The position numbers and the translations under genes were made by a program. A model generated the notes under the pieces. The model had not been told where the DNA came from. It worked only from the letters and a program-made list of their open reading frames with translations, and did no database searches. 54,433 nucleotides of DNA from JALYJG01 sp033763555. Lineage in GTDB: Bacteria > Pseudomonadota > Alphaproteobacteria > UBA9219. Below are positions 6,309 through 15,300 of this stretch, one piece after another. Location: contig JANRKK010000012.1 in assembly GCA_033763555.1 (NCBI GenBank), positions 1 through 54,433 of the forward strand, read 5' to 3'. The stretch's first letter is position 1. Every line of letters starts with the position of its first letter.

Positions 6309-8129
6309 TCAGCGGCGGTCAAAAAGTTTTTCGAGATCGGTTTTTTTCAGTTCGACATAGGTCGGACGGCCATGATTGCACTGGCCCGTATTCGGCATGT
6401 TTTCCATCTGCCGCAGCAGCGCATTCATCTCATCCGCATTCAATACACGCCCGGCGCGGATGGAACCATGGCAAGCCAAAGTCGAGCAGATTTCTTCCAG
6501 ACGATCGCGGAGCGTATGCGCCTCGTCATACTCGGCAAATTCCTCGGCCAGATCTTTCAGCAGCGCCTTGACATCCGTCTTGCCGAACAGCGCCGGAATT
6601 TCGCGCACGAGGATGGAGCCCTGCCCAAAAGCCTCGATCACCAGACCAAGCTCGGCCAGCGCTTCGGCGCGTGTCATCAAACGCCCAGCAGAAGTTTCGT
6701 CCATCTCAACAACTTCCGGAATCAGAAGGATTTGCCGCGTGATGGCGTTGGCGGCGAGGGCTTGTTTCATCTTTTCATAGACGATGCGTTCATGCGCCGC
6801 ATGCTGATCGACGATGATGACACTGTCTTCGGTCTGCGCGACGATGAAAGTGCCATGCATCTGCGCCAGCGCTGCGCCCAGCCGACCAACCCTGTGGGGC
6901 ATTTCGGCGATGGATGCCGGACGCGCGGCCAAAGGCGCATCCGCCAGCATATGCGGCGTTACAGCCAGCGCGGCGGAACCTGCCGAAGCCCCGGCCCAGT
7001 TGATGGGCGCCTGCCCGATATGATTGTCGGCAAATCCCGCATAAGGCATCGCGTTTTCCGGCCGCAGCATCGTCAGCGCCTTGGGCGCGAGGGTGCTGGT
7101 GGTAAATTGCGCGCCGGATTCCAGCGCCTGGCGAATGGAGGTCACGATCAACCCGCGCACCAGATGCGCATCGCGGAAGCGCACTTCGGCCTTGGTGGGG
7201 TGGACATTCACATCCACCTCGCGCGGCGGCACGGTCAGGAACAGCACCAGCATCGGATAACGTCCCGACGGCAACAGATCACCATAGGCGCCGCGCACGG
7301 CAGACAGCAGAACCTTGTCGCGTACCGGGCGGCCATTGACGAACAGATACTGCGCGCGCGAGGTCGGTCGGTGCAGAGTCGGACGCGCGGCATAACCGCT
7401 GATGACCAGCCCATTGCGCTGCGCCGAAACCGGAACGGCGTTTTCGGTAAAATCACTGCCCATAATATCGGCCAACCGCTGGGTGAGAATTTCGTCGTCC
7501 GGCAGCAGACCTTCACCGCGCGCCATGAAACGGACGGGGCGTTTGTCATCCTCCTGCCAGGTGAAATCGACATGCGGGTGCGCCATCGCCAGTTTTTCGA
7601 TCACCTCGCGGGCATAGTCGGCTTCGGTACGCGTAGTCTTTAAAAATTTCAGCCGCGCGGGTGTTGCAAAAAACAGATCGCGCACCTCGACCTGCGTGCC
7701 CTGTGTCAGCGATGCCGGACGCGGCGGGGTTATCTCGCCACCCTCAACCATAATCTGCCAGGCTTCGTTGCCACCTTGCGCGCGGCTGGTGATCGACAGG
7801 CGCGCGACCGCACCGATGGAAGGCAGCGCCTCACCGCGAAAACCGAAACTTTGAATATTCCAGAGATCTTCATCAGGCAGTTTGGAGGTCGCATGGCGCT
7901 CGATGGCCAGCGGCAATTCTTCCTTCGTCATGCCGCGACCATTATCGGTGACACGAATAAGGGACTGGCCGCCTTCGCGCAGCACAATTTCGATGCGCGT
8001 CGCCCCGGCATCCAGCGCATTTTCGACGATTTCCTTGACCGCTGCGGCCGGACGTTCGACCACCTCGCCAGCGGCAATGCGGTTCACAAGCGATTCGGGC
8101 AGGCGGCGGATGATCATGCCGGAAAGCAT
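6309..8129 (-). CDS. mutL: DNA mismatch repair protein MutL
   Basis: A 606-residue MutL, the matchmaker of methyl-independent mismatch repair. The N-terminal GHKL ATPase motifs are present: VENALDAGA (motif I), DNGRGM (II), RHATSKL and GFRGEALPSIG (III). The C-terminal dimerisation domain contains the metal-dependent endonuclease signature DQHA-x2-E-x4-E (DQHAAHERIVYE), together with ACHGSIRAG and QCNHGRPT, so this MutL is predicted to nick DNA itself, as in most bacteria lacking MutH. Four residues precede MIIRRLPESLVNRIAAGEV; the ATG at 8117 is an equally good start. The upstream hypothetical gene ends 39 bases before it. Confidence 0.97.
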   Translation of the reverse strand: MLSGMIIRRLPESLVNRIAAGEVVERPAAAVKEIVENALDAGATRIEIVLREGGQSLIRVTDNGRGMTKEELPLAIERHATSKLPDEDLWNIQSFGFRGEALPSIGAVARLSITSRAQGGNEAWQIMVEGGEITPPRPASLTQGTQVEVRDLFFATPARLKFLKTTRTEADYAREVIEKLAMAHPHVDFTWQEDDKRPVRFMARGEGLLPDDEILTQRLADIMGSDFTENAVPVSAQRNGLVISGYAARPTLHRPTSRAQYLFVNGRPVRDKVLLSAVRGAYGDLLPSGRYPMLVLFLTVPPREVDVNVHPTKAEVRFRDAHLVRGLIVTSIRQALESGAQFTTSTLAPKALTMLRPENAMPYAGFADNHIGQAPINWAGASAGSAALAVTPHMLADAPLAARPASIAEMPHRVGRLGAALAQMHGTFIVAQTEDSVIIVDQHAAHERIVYEKMKQALAANAITRQILLIPEVVEMDETSAGRLMTRAEALAELGLVIEAFGQGSILVREIPALFGKTDVKALLKDLAEEFAEYDEAHTLRDRLEEICSTLACHGSIRAGRVLNADEMNALLRQMENMPNTGQCNHGRPTYVELKKTDLEKLFDRR

Positions 8130-8168
8130 AGCGGCGTGGCGATGCAGCGGCGAATCTTTTCGCAGCCT

Positions 8169-8594
8169 CTAAAAAGCAATTTCATGATAAAAAGCGTGGC
8201 GAATACGGGTAAGAAAGGCGCGCGCACGACTTTCATATTTAAGCTTAGGCACTGGAAATCCTTTTTCTTCAAATAATCTGCATAATTCTTCAGCATTTTC
8301 CCGCAAGCGCAGCGACAAGCCAACGGCACCCCTGTGAGTCAACCCGGAAGACAAGGCTATGCAACGCGTGCCATCCGATGCCGCAGGCATCAGCTGAATA
8401 AGGGCGCGGCAATATATTCCGCGCGTATAAGAACGCGTAACCGCCATAAGTGGCGCGTGGCGGCTGACCAGCAATAAACGCTGCGCCGCAAAGGGCGGTT
8501 GGCTTTCAATGTGGATGATCGCGTTTTTACCGTTGGACTGACGGGCAACAATAATGTGAGCGCCGGAAACCCGCTCATGCATGATCCGAGCCAT
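8169..8594 (-). CDS. Hypothetical protein, tandem paralogue A
   Basis: A 141-residue protein of unknown function, without signal peptide or obvious membrane segment. AAAGGA five bases before the ATG supports the start. Its C-terminal third (RENAEELCRLFEEKGFPVP ... LTRIRHAF) matches the neighbouring upstream gene in the same position (RESAEEILAAFDEGGFSRP ... ADRVRHAF), so the two are diverged duplicates 28 bases apart, probably in one transcript leading into mutL. Base composition is more AT-rich than mutL. No known domain recognised. Confidence 0.7.
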   Translation of the reverse strand: MARIMHERVSGAHIIVARQSNGKNAIIHIESQPPFAAQRLLLVSRHAPLMAVTRSYTRGIYCRALIQLMPAASDGTRCIALSSGLTHRGAVGLSLRLRENAEELCRLFEEKGFPVPKLKYESRARAFLTRIRHAFYHEIAF

Positions 8595-8621
8595 CGTGAT
8601 CCTTTATCTATTCTTTAAAAT

Positions 8622-9053
8622 TCAGGCAAAAGCATGCCGAACTCTGTCAGCAAGAACTGATAAACGATTCTGCATGACAACGGGTGGACGTGAAAAACCT
8701 CCTTCATCAAAAGCCGCGAGAATTTCCTCGGCACTTTCCCGAAAACGCCTCCGAAAATAACTATTCTCGTCCACAGTCGAAGGAAGTGAAAAATACCAGT
8801 TGCGCGACGGGCAAGCTATAGGCCCAAGAGAGGTAATCCCATAAACAATTTCCGATTTTGGGCCATCCGGCGAAGGCTCAGCCAACTGAATTATTCGGTA
8901 ACAATCCGCTCTATAAGTTGTAAATGACGGAATGCGACCACAATCATGAACCCTTCCACGCACTTCTAAACCCTGATGAATGACAACGGGATCACCACTT
9001 GGAAGATGGGCTATAACTTTACGAACATCACTTGCTACAAGTTGGCAACTCAT
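8622..9053 (-). CDS. Hypothetical protein, tandem paralogue B
   Basis: A 143-residue protein of unknown function. The start at 9053 (MSCQLVASDV) is chosen because GGGAGG lies five bases upstream; an in-frame ATG at 9074 lacks a ribosome-binding site. The C-terminal block RESAEEILAAFDEGGF followed by VLADRVRHAF is shared with the gene immediately downstream, indicating an old tandem duplication. The central part (HDCGRIPSFTTYRADCYRIIQL) contains two cysteines. No export signal is visible. Confidence 0.7.
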   Translation of the reverse strand: MSCQLVASDVRKVIAHLPSGDPVVIHQGLEVRGRVHDCGRIPSFTTYRADCYRIIQLAEPSPDGPKSEIVYGITSLGPIACPSRNWYFSLPSTVDENSYFRRRFRESAEEILAAFDEGGFSRPPVVMQNRLSVLADRVRHAFA

Positions 9054-9225
9054 CAATGCCTCCCAATATTTCAATGCAAATCCTGCTTTATTGTGGACAA
9101 ACCGATCCGCTTGTCAATGGCTCGAGAAGGCTAAAGAATTAAAAAATCCATGTTTTTCAATTACCTCTGCTCCCTCCTGAATGTCTGACCCCAACAGACA
9201 GACCGAACCCTTTGTCAAAGGCTGC

Positions 9226-9313
9226 GATTCGTGTCTAGAATCATTTGTTTCCGATCTGCAAGATCTGACTCACTTTTTTAACCATCGACTGGTTAATAAT
9301 TGAGATAGGTTAA
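9226..9313 (+). promoter_or_regulatory. fliL operon control region with GANTC and CtrA-like sites
   Basis: The 315-base gap 9054-9368 has no convincing gene. It contains three GANTC sites within 46 bases (9226-9230, 9238-9242, 9267-9271). These are followed by an inverted repeat TTAACC-N7-GGTTAA (9278-9296) that includes the CtrA half-site TTAACCAT, and another TTAA at 9310-9313. CtrA and GcrA/CcrM control of class II flagellar genes is known in Caulobacter; here it is inferred from the motifs. The exact CtrA spacing TTAA-N7-TTAA is not met. Confidence 0.45.
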
Positions 9314-9368
9314 GCATCCCCCGCTGGCCCTATTCCCCGGGCCGCTGTTTCGCCCAAGGAGTCCCGCC

Positions 9369-9938
9369 GTGGCCGACAAGGAACCCGAAAAAGACGACGA
9401 AAAAGAAGAAGGCAAAGCCGCCGAGGGCGGTGAAGGCACCGAAGGCGGCGAAGGCGGCGAAGGCGGAAAGAAAAAACGCTTCAGCAAGAAAATGCTGATC
9501 ATCGCGGGCACGGCGGCCTTTGTGGTTCTCGCGGGCGGCGGCGGTGCGGCCTTTTTCCTGATGAAGGGCCATGGCAGCGAGGAAGCGGCCAAAGAAGGCG
9601 AAGGCGCGAAAACAGAAACAGCCGAAGCAGGCAAGCCTGTTTACCTTTCGCTCGGCGATCTTCTGGTCAATCTCAGCGGCGACGGTAAGCGCCCCAATTT
9701 CCTCAAGGTCAAGATCAGCCTCGAACTTGCCAGCGAAAAAGATGTGCCGATGATGGAAGCGCTCAAGCCTCGCATCGTCGATAATTTTCAAGTGTATCTG
9801 CGCGAGCTACGCATCGAGGATCTGCGCGGCTCGGCGGGCATGTACCGTTTGCGCGAGGAATTGCTGATGCGCGTTACCGAAGCGGCGCAGCCTGTGCGTA
9901 TTCGCGATGTGCTGTTCCAGGAAATGCTGGTGCAATAG
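9369..9938 (+). CDS. fliL: Flagellar basal-body protein FliL
   Basis: A 189-residue FliL, an inner-membrane protein that surrounds the stator and tunes flagellar torque. It starts at GTG 9369 with AAGGAG nine bases upstream. The N-terminal 33 residues are a cytoplasmic low-complexity tail rich in Glu/Gly (repeated GGEG units) ending in KKKRFSKK. One membrane helix follows (LIIAGTAAFVVLAGGGGAAFFLM, residues 43-65). The periplasmic domain has the FliL pattern VYLSLGDLLVNLSG, FLKVKISLEL and YRLREELLMRV, ending VRIRDVLFQEMLVQ. It leads the fliL-fliM-DUF6468-motE operon, with 12 bases to fliM. Confidence 0.93.
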   Translation: MADKEPEKDDEKEEGKAAEGGEGTEGGEGGEGGKKKRFSKKMLIIAGTAAFVVLAGGGGAAFFLMKGHGSEEAAKEGEGAKTETAEAGKPVYLSLGDLLVNLSGDGKRPNFLKVKISLELASEKDVPMMEALKPRIVDNFQVYLRELRIEDLRGSAGMYRLREELLMRVTEAAQPVRIRDVLFQEMLVQ

Positions 9939-9950
9939 GAGCCCAATCCC

Positions 9951-10976
9951 ATGGATGACACCGCACCCCCCGCCGAAGAACCCAAACCCGCCGCCGAAGG
10001 CAGCGAAGGCGGAACCGAGCGCGTCCTGAGCCAGAACGAAATTGACAGCCTGCTGGGCTTTGATGGCACCACGGCAGGGCAGGAAAATTCCGGTATCATG
10101 GCGCTGATCAACAGCGCGCTGGTCAATTACGAACGCCTGCCGATGCTGGAGGTCGTGTTCGACCGCCTGGTGCGCATGATGTCCACCTCGCTGCGCAATT
10201 TCACTTCCGACAACGTTGAAATCAGCCTCGACCAGATCACCTCGGTGCGTTTCGGCGATTATCTGAATTCCATTCCCCTGCCCGCGATGCTGACCGTTTT
10301 CAAGGCCGAGGAATGGGACAATTCCGGCCTGATGACCATCGACAGCGCGATGATTTATTCCATCGTCGACGTCCTGCTGGGCGGGCGACGCGGGACGGCC
10401 GCCATGCGCATCGAAGGCCGCCCCTACACCACCATCGAGCGCAATCTGGTCGAACGGCTGGTGCGCGTTGTGCTGGCGGATATGTCGGCGGCGTTTGATC
10501 CGCTTTCGCCCGTGACGTTCCGTTTTGACCGACTGGAAACCAACCCGCGCTTTGCCACCATTGCACGCCCGGCCAACGCCGCCGTGCTGGCCAAGCTACG
10601 CGTCGATATGGAAGACCGCGGCGGGCGCATTGAAATCCTGATCCCCTACGCGACGCTGGAGCCGATCCGCGAATTGCTGCTCCAAATGTTCATGGGTGAA
10701 AAATTCGGCCGCGATTCCATCTGGGAAACCCATTTGGGCAATGAATTGCTGATGACCGATATGCGCATGGAAGCTGTGCTGGACGAAGTGACGGTTTCAC
10801 TGAACGAAGTGATGAACTGGAAGCCGGGCTCGCGCCTGATGCTGAATGTCAAAGCGGATGATCTCATTTCTGTCCGCGCGGGCGAGCTGACCCTGTTCCA
10901 GGGCCGCATGGGATCGCTGAACGGCCATATGGCGGTGCGCGTCGAAGAAACAACTTTGCGCCAGCAGGAGGACTAA
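9951..10976 (+). CDS. fliM: Flagellar motor switch protein FliM
   Basis: A 341-residue FliM, a C-ring protein that binds phosphorylated CheY and switches rotation. The N-terminal CheY-binding peptide is LSQNEIDSLLGF (residues 26-37). The middle domain shows VVFDRLVRMMSTSLRNF, ISLDQITSVRFGDYLNS and LLGGRRGTAAM. The C-terminal SpoA-like domain ends LFQGRMGSLNGHMAVRVEE. Length is typical. Its stop is immediately followed by the ATG of the next gene (no spacer), consistent with one operon. Confidence 0.96.
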   Translation: MDDTAPPAEEPKPAAEGSEGGTERVLSQNEIDSLLGFDGTTAGQENSGIMALINSALVNYERLPMLEVVFDRLVRMMSTSLRNFTSDNVEISLDQITSVRFGDYLNSIPLPAMLTVFKAEEWDNSGLMTIDSAMIYSIVDVLLGGRRGTAAMRIEGRPYTTIERNLVERLVRVVLADMSAAFDPLSPVTFRFDRLETNPRFATIARPANAAVLAKLRVDMEDRGGRIEILIPYATLEPIRELLLQMFMGEKFGRDSIWETHLGNELLMTDMRMEAVLDEVTVSLNEVMNWKPGSRLMLNVKADDLISVRAGELTLFQGRMGSLNGHMAVRVEETTLRQQED

Positions 10977-11471
10977 ATGGGTGAATGGGTTCGTTCGGCA
11001 CTGGATATTGTTCTGATCGCTCTGGTCGCCGGAGGGCTGGTGCAGGCCAGCCGCCTGATCCGCCATCTGGTCACATTGCGCGCCGGGCGCGCCGAGATGG
11101 AAGGTTTTGTGCGCGAATTCAACACGGCAGTAATACGCGCCGAAGCAGGCATCAAGGCCTTGCGGCAGGCGGCGCGGGACAGCGGCGACGATCTGGAAAA
11201 ACTGATCAACAAATCCGGCATGGCGCGGGATGAACTGCAATTCATCGTCGAAAGTGCCGACCAGTTGGCCGAACGGCTGACACAGGCAGCCTCCAGCGCT
11301 GTCCGCGCGGAACCAAAACCGCGTATCGAAATTGCACCCGAAGCGCCCCCTGCGGCCGAAGCGCCGAAGCTGGCCTCGGTCACACCGATGGCGCCCCGCA
11401 AGGCTGAGCCGATCTCCGCCCCTTCCCGCGCGGAAAAGGAATTGCTCCAGGCCCTCCAGAAAATGAGCTAG
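10977..11471 (+). CDS. DUF6468 flagellar-operon membrane protein
   Basis: A 164-residue protein with one N-terminal membrane helix (ALDIVLIALVAGGLVQASRLI) and a cytoplasmic-looking helical body (LRAGRAEMEGFVREFNTAVIRAEAGIKALRQAA). A Pro/Ala-rich linker and a short C-terminal helix (AEKELLQALQKM) follow. This arrangement is the DUF6468 protein regularly found between fliM and motE in alphaproteobacterial flagellar operons. The role is unknown, but position and topology point to the flagellar motor. It abuts fliM and is 10 bases from motE. Confidence 0.75.
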   Translation: MGEWVRSALDIVLIALVAGGLVQASRLIRHLVTLRAGRAEMEGFVREFNTAVIRAEAGIKALRQAARDSGDDLEKLINKSGMARDELQFIVESADQLAERLTQAASSAVRAEPKPRIEIAPEAPPAAEAPKLASVTPMAPRKAEPISAPSRAEKELLQALQKMS

Positions 11472-11481
11472 GCGTTCAACA

Positions 11482-12180
11482 ATGCGCATTCCCTCTCCCC
11501 GTTTTCTTCTGCCGCTGATCATCTTTGTCAGCGTTGTGATTATCGGCCTGCGCGTCGGCGATGTGGAAGATGCGATTGCATCTGGCAAATTCTTCGCCCG
11601 TCCGGCCATGGCCGAAACCAAGACGGAAGCCCCGCCTGAAACGAAACCGGAAGCCAAGGCCGAGGCCAAGCCTGAAACCAAAGCCGAAGCGCCCGCCGCC
11701 GATGCCGCCAAGACGGAGGCCACCAAAGCCGATGCTGCTCCCAAACTCACCGGGATCGCCGATGATGCCTCCCCCGCCGAAATGGAGGTGCTGAAGCAGC
11801 TGTCCAACCGCCGCGAGGAGCTGGACAAACGCGGCCGTGATCTCGATACCCGCGAGGCGCTGATCAAGGTGGCGGAACAACGCGTTGAAAACAAAATCAA
11901 GGAAATGGAAACCCTGCGCCAGCAATTGCAGGCCATGGTCAACACAGCCAGCGAAGCCCAGGCCGCGCAGCTGGAAAATCTGGTGAAGATTTACGAGACC
12001 ATGAAGCCGGATGAAGCCGCCCGCATCTTTGAGACGCTGGAAATGCCTGTCCTGCTCAGCGTCATCCAGCGCATGAAGCCTGCCCGCACTGCGCCCGTCA
12101 TGGCGAAAATGGCGCCGGACAAGGCGAAGGATGTCACGCTGGCGCTGACCAAACAGGACAAACTGCCGCAAGTGAAATAA
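11482..12180 (+). CDS. motE: MotE-like flagellar motility chaperone
   Basis: A 232-residue protein with an N-terminal signal or anchor helix (RFLLPLIIFVSVVIIGLRVG). A long linker built from Ala/Glu/Lys/Pro repeats follows (about residues 43-92), then a coiled coil (LKQLSNRREELDKRGRDLDTREALI...) and a C-terminal MgtE-N-like helical module (IYETMKPDEAARIFETLEM, VIQRMKPARTAPVMAKM). This is the architecture of MotE, described in Rhizobium as the chaperone of the periplasmic motility protein MotC. It is the last gene of the flagellar operon and is followed by a hairpin at 12220-12250. Confidence 0.82.
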   Translation: MRIPSPRFLLPLIIFVSVVIIGLRVGDVEDAIASGKFFARPAMAETKTEAPPETKPEAKAEAKPETKAEAPAADAAKTEATKADAAPKLTGIADDASPAEMEVLKQLSNRREELDKRGRDLDTREALIKVAEQRVENKIKEMETLRQQLQAMVNTASEAQAAQLENLVKIYETMKPDEAARIFETLEMPVLLSVIQRMKPARTAPVMAKMAPDKAKDVTLALTKQDKLPQVK

Positions 12181-12219
12181 CGCAGCGGTACGCGTTCCGG
12201 ACGGCCCCCGAATCGGAAC

Positions 12220-12250
12220 GGAAAAAGCCGCACGAAGGCGTTTCCCTTTT
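12220..12250 (+). terminator. Possible terminator of the fliL-motE operon
   Basis: GGAAA at 12220-12224 pairs with TTTCC at 12241-12245, and GCC with GGC inside, with a small asymmetric bulge, followed by CTTTT. A competing 7-bp perfect stem (CGTTCCG 12193-12199 with CGGAACG 12214-12220) lies just upstream. The stem is moderate, so this is a tentative call. Confidence 0.4.
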
Positions 12251-12306
12251 GCAAAATACCGCATGGGTGTTTAAAACCGGGCGGTAACCTCCCTGCGGGT
12301 TTTAAC

Positions 12307-15300
12307 GTGCCTTCTTCCCGGCGATCTTCCTCCAAACACAAACCGCGCAAGGCGCCCAAGCGCAAGCCCTCCCGCCATATGCGCCTGCCGCATTTGTTCT
12401 GGGCGATACCGATTCTGATCGGCATCGGGTTTATGTGCGTGGTTGGCGTTCTGTTGCGCAATGAAATGCGCACCTCGACATTGCAATCCGAATGGCTGTC
12501 CTGGTACGGCGCGCGCATTTCCTTCGATATGCGGCCGGGCGCCAACGCCGAGATGCGCACGCCCGCAGCGGGTCCCTACAATCAAAGGCTGGGCTACACT
12601 TATCTGCCTTTTTTTATCAAGGCGCTGCGCGGCGATGATTACAAAATCGCGGCGCAGATGCGCGCGACGCCGACTTACGATTATTTTCTCGATCGCGGAT
12701 TTTACCCGCCCTACCATGTGAAGACCGTCGCCGGACTGCGGTTGTATGACCGCGACGGCCAGATGCTGTATGCCGCTTCCTATCCTTCGCGGGTTTTTGC
12801 AGATTTTCAAAGCATCCCGCCGCTGATGATTGCAACGCTTCTGCATATCGAAAACCGCGAATTGCTGGATGACGGGCCTGTAACCCGTAACCCGGTGATC
12901 GAATGGGACCGTTTTCTTTACGCCGCATTCGGCCATGTAATCGGGCATTTCGTGCCGGGGCTGAATGCCGGGGGCGGCAGCACGCTCGCGACGCAGATCG
13001 AGAAGTTCCGCTTCTCGCCCGGCGGCCAAACGCCGGACAGCGTCGAAAAAATCCGCCAGATCGCTTCGGCCTCTCTGCGCGTTTATCTTGGCGGGCCGGA
13101 TACCCGCAAGGCGCGTGAAAAAATTGTTCTCGATTACCTCAACAGCACGCCTCTGGGCGCACGTCCCGGTTTCGGCGAGGTCAACAGCATCGGCGACGGG
13201 CTGTGGGCCTGGTTCGGGATTGATCTGCAGGAAGCCGCCAGCGCGCTTAATCTGCCCGAGGACAGCATCGCCAATCTGCGCAGCAAGGCGCATATCTACC
13301 GCGCCATGCTGGGGCTGATGCTGGCGCAACGGCGGCCGACCTATTATCTCGTCAGCAACCGCAGCGCGCTCGACGGCCTGACCAACGCAACCCTCGACCG
13401 CCTGCTGGCGGCAGGCACGATTTCCCAGGCGCTGCATGATACCGCCCGCGTGTCGCCTTTCCGCTTCTTGCCGGAAATTCCGCCGCTCCCCCAGCCGCCT
13501 TTTGTCGAGCAGAAAGCCGTCAACGCCCTGCGCACGCATCTCATGACGATGCTCGGCCTCAAGAAACTGTATGAACTTGACCGCCTCGACCTCGCTGCGC
13601 GCAGCACGCTGGATCAGGGCGCGCAGAAGCAAACCATCGGCTTTCTGAAAAAAATGGGCGATCCGGAATTTGTGCAGTCCCTTGGGCTGTATGGCTTCCG
13701 CCTGCTGAATCCCGACAATGACCCCAAGAAAATCAAATGGAGCGTCGTGCTGTATGAGCGCACGCCGGACAGCAACAAAATCCGCATTCAGGCCGACAAT
13801 GTGGACGAACCCTTCGATATGAACGAAGGCATGAAGCTTGACCTCGGCTCGACCGCAAAACTGCGGACTTTGGTGACCTATCTGGAGATTATCAGCGAAC
13901 TGCACCGCCGCTATGCAGGTCTGCCGCCAGAGGATTTAAAAGCCCTGTCAGAGGATGCGCCCGATATCCTGACCTCATGGGCTACGGGCTGGCTGACGGA
14001 ACATCCGGCGGCAAGTTTGGATGAGCTTTTGCAGGCGGCAATGAACCGCTCTTATTCCGGCAGCCCGGGCGAAGCCTTTTTCACAGGCGGCGGCATGCAT
14101 ACTTTCAACAATTTTGAGAAAGAGGAGGATTATCAGAGCTTCGATTTGCATGATGCGTTCCGCCATTCGGTCAATCTGGTTTTTGTGCGGCTGATGCGCG
14201 ACATCGTCAATTACACCATCGGCCAGGGCACACAGACGAAGCAGGAATTGCTGGACGACCCCGACCAACCCGCGCGGCAGCAATATCTTGAGCGTTTTGC
14301 GGAACAGGAAGGCAGCGTGTTCCTCAACCGCTACATCAACGACTATAACGGGCTGACGCCCGCCGCCATACTGGCGAAAATTTCTGCACGCGGCCACAAG
14401 GGCGCAACCGCGCGGACGATTTTGTTCCGCTCCCTCTGGCCCGAAGCGACCTATGAAGAATTTGCCGCCTTCATGGCGCAGCAGGTTTTCCGCGAAACAT
14501 TGGGCGAGGCGCGTTTGCGCCAGCTGTACAAGGATTATCCGGTAGCCCGTTACAACCTCGCCGACCGCGCCTATATCACGGGCATCAATCCGATGGAGCT
14601 ATGGCTGGTCAGCTATCTGCAGGCCAACCCGCGCGCCGATCGCCGTTCGATCATGGATGCCAGCCGCCCGGTGCGCATCGAAAGCTACCGCTGGCTGTTC
14701 CGTCCGCATCTGAAACGCGCGCAGGACACGCGCATCCGCATCATCCTCGAAGCCGACGCCTTTGCCCGTATCCAAAAACGCTGGGCACGGCTGGGCTATC
14801 CGTTTGAGCGGCTGGTGCCGAGTTTTGCCACCGCCATCGGCAGCTCCGCCGACCGTCCCGGCGCGCTGGCCGAACTGGTGGGCATTATTCTGAATGACGG
14901 GGTGAGACGGCGCACAACGCGGTTCGACTCGCTGGAATTCGGGCAAGGCACACCCTACCAGACTCTCCTGATGCATAATGAAGCCGCGGCGGGCCAACAG
15001 GTGCTTGACCCCGCCATCACCCGCATTGTGAAAAGCGCGATGGTGGATGTTGTCGAAAACGGCACGGCCAAACGCGTGAAGGGCACTTACAAGGACGCGG
15101 CGGGCCAGCCGCTGGCTGTCGGCGGCAAAACAGGGACGGGCGACCATCGGTTTGATGAATATGCCGCAGGTGGCAGGCTGATTTCTTCACGCGTCGTCAA
15201 CCGCACAGGCACTTTTGCCTTTTTCATCGGCGACCGTTTCTTTGGCACGGTCACGGCGCATGTGGCGGGGGAAGAAGCCGGGAATTACAAATTCACCAGC

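Noticed and set aside
6228..7643. Long plus-strand open frame (471 codons) across mutL
   Set aside because: Antisense to mutL, which has all MutL motifs; the frame is His/Arg-rich nonsense typical of the complement of GC-rich coding DNA.
10797..11945. Minus-strand open frame of 382 codons opposite fliM-motE
   Set aside because: Low-complexity Ser/Ala complement of the flagellar operon genes.
12271..13905. Long minus-strand open frame (544 codons)
   Set aside because: Antisense to the bifunctional PBP gene, whose motifs and length are convincing; no domain or ribosome-binding logic on the minus strand.
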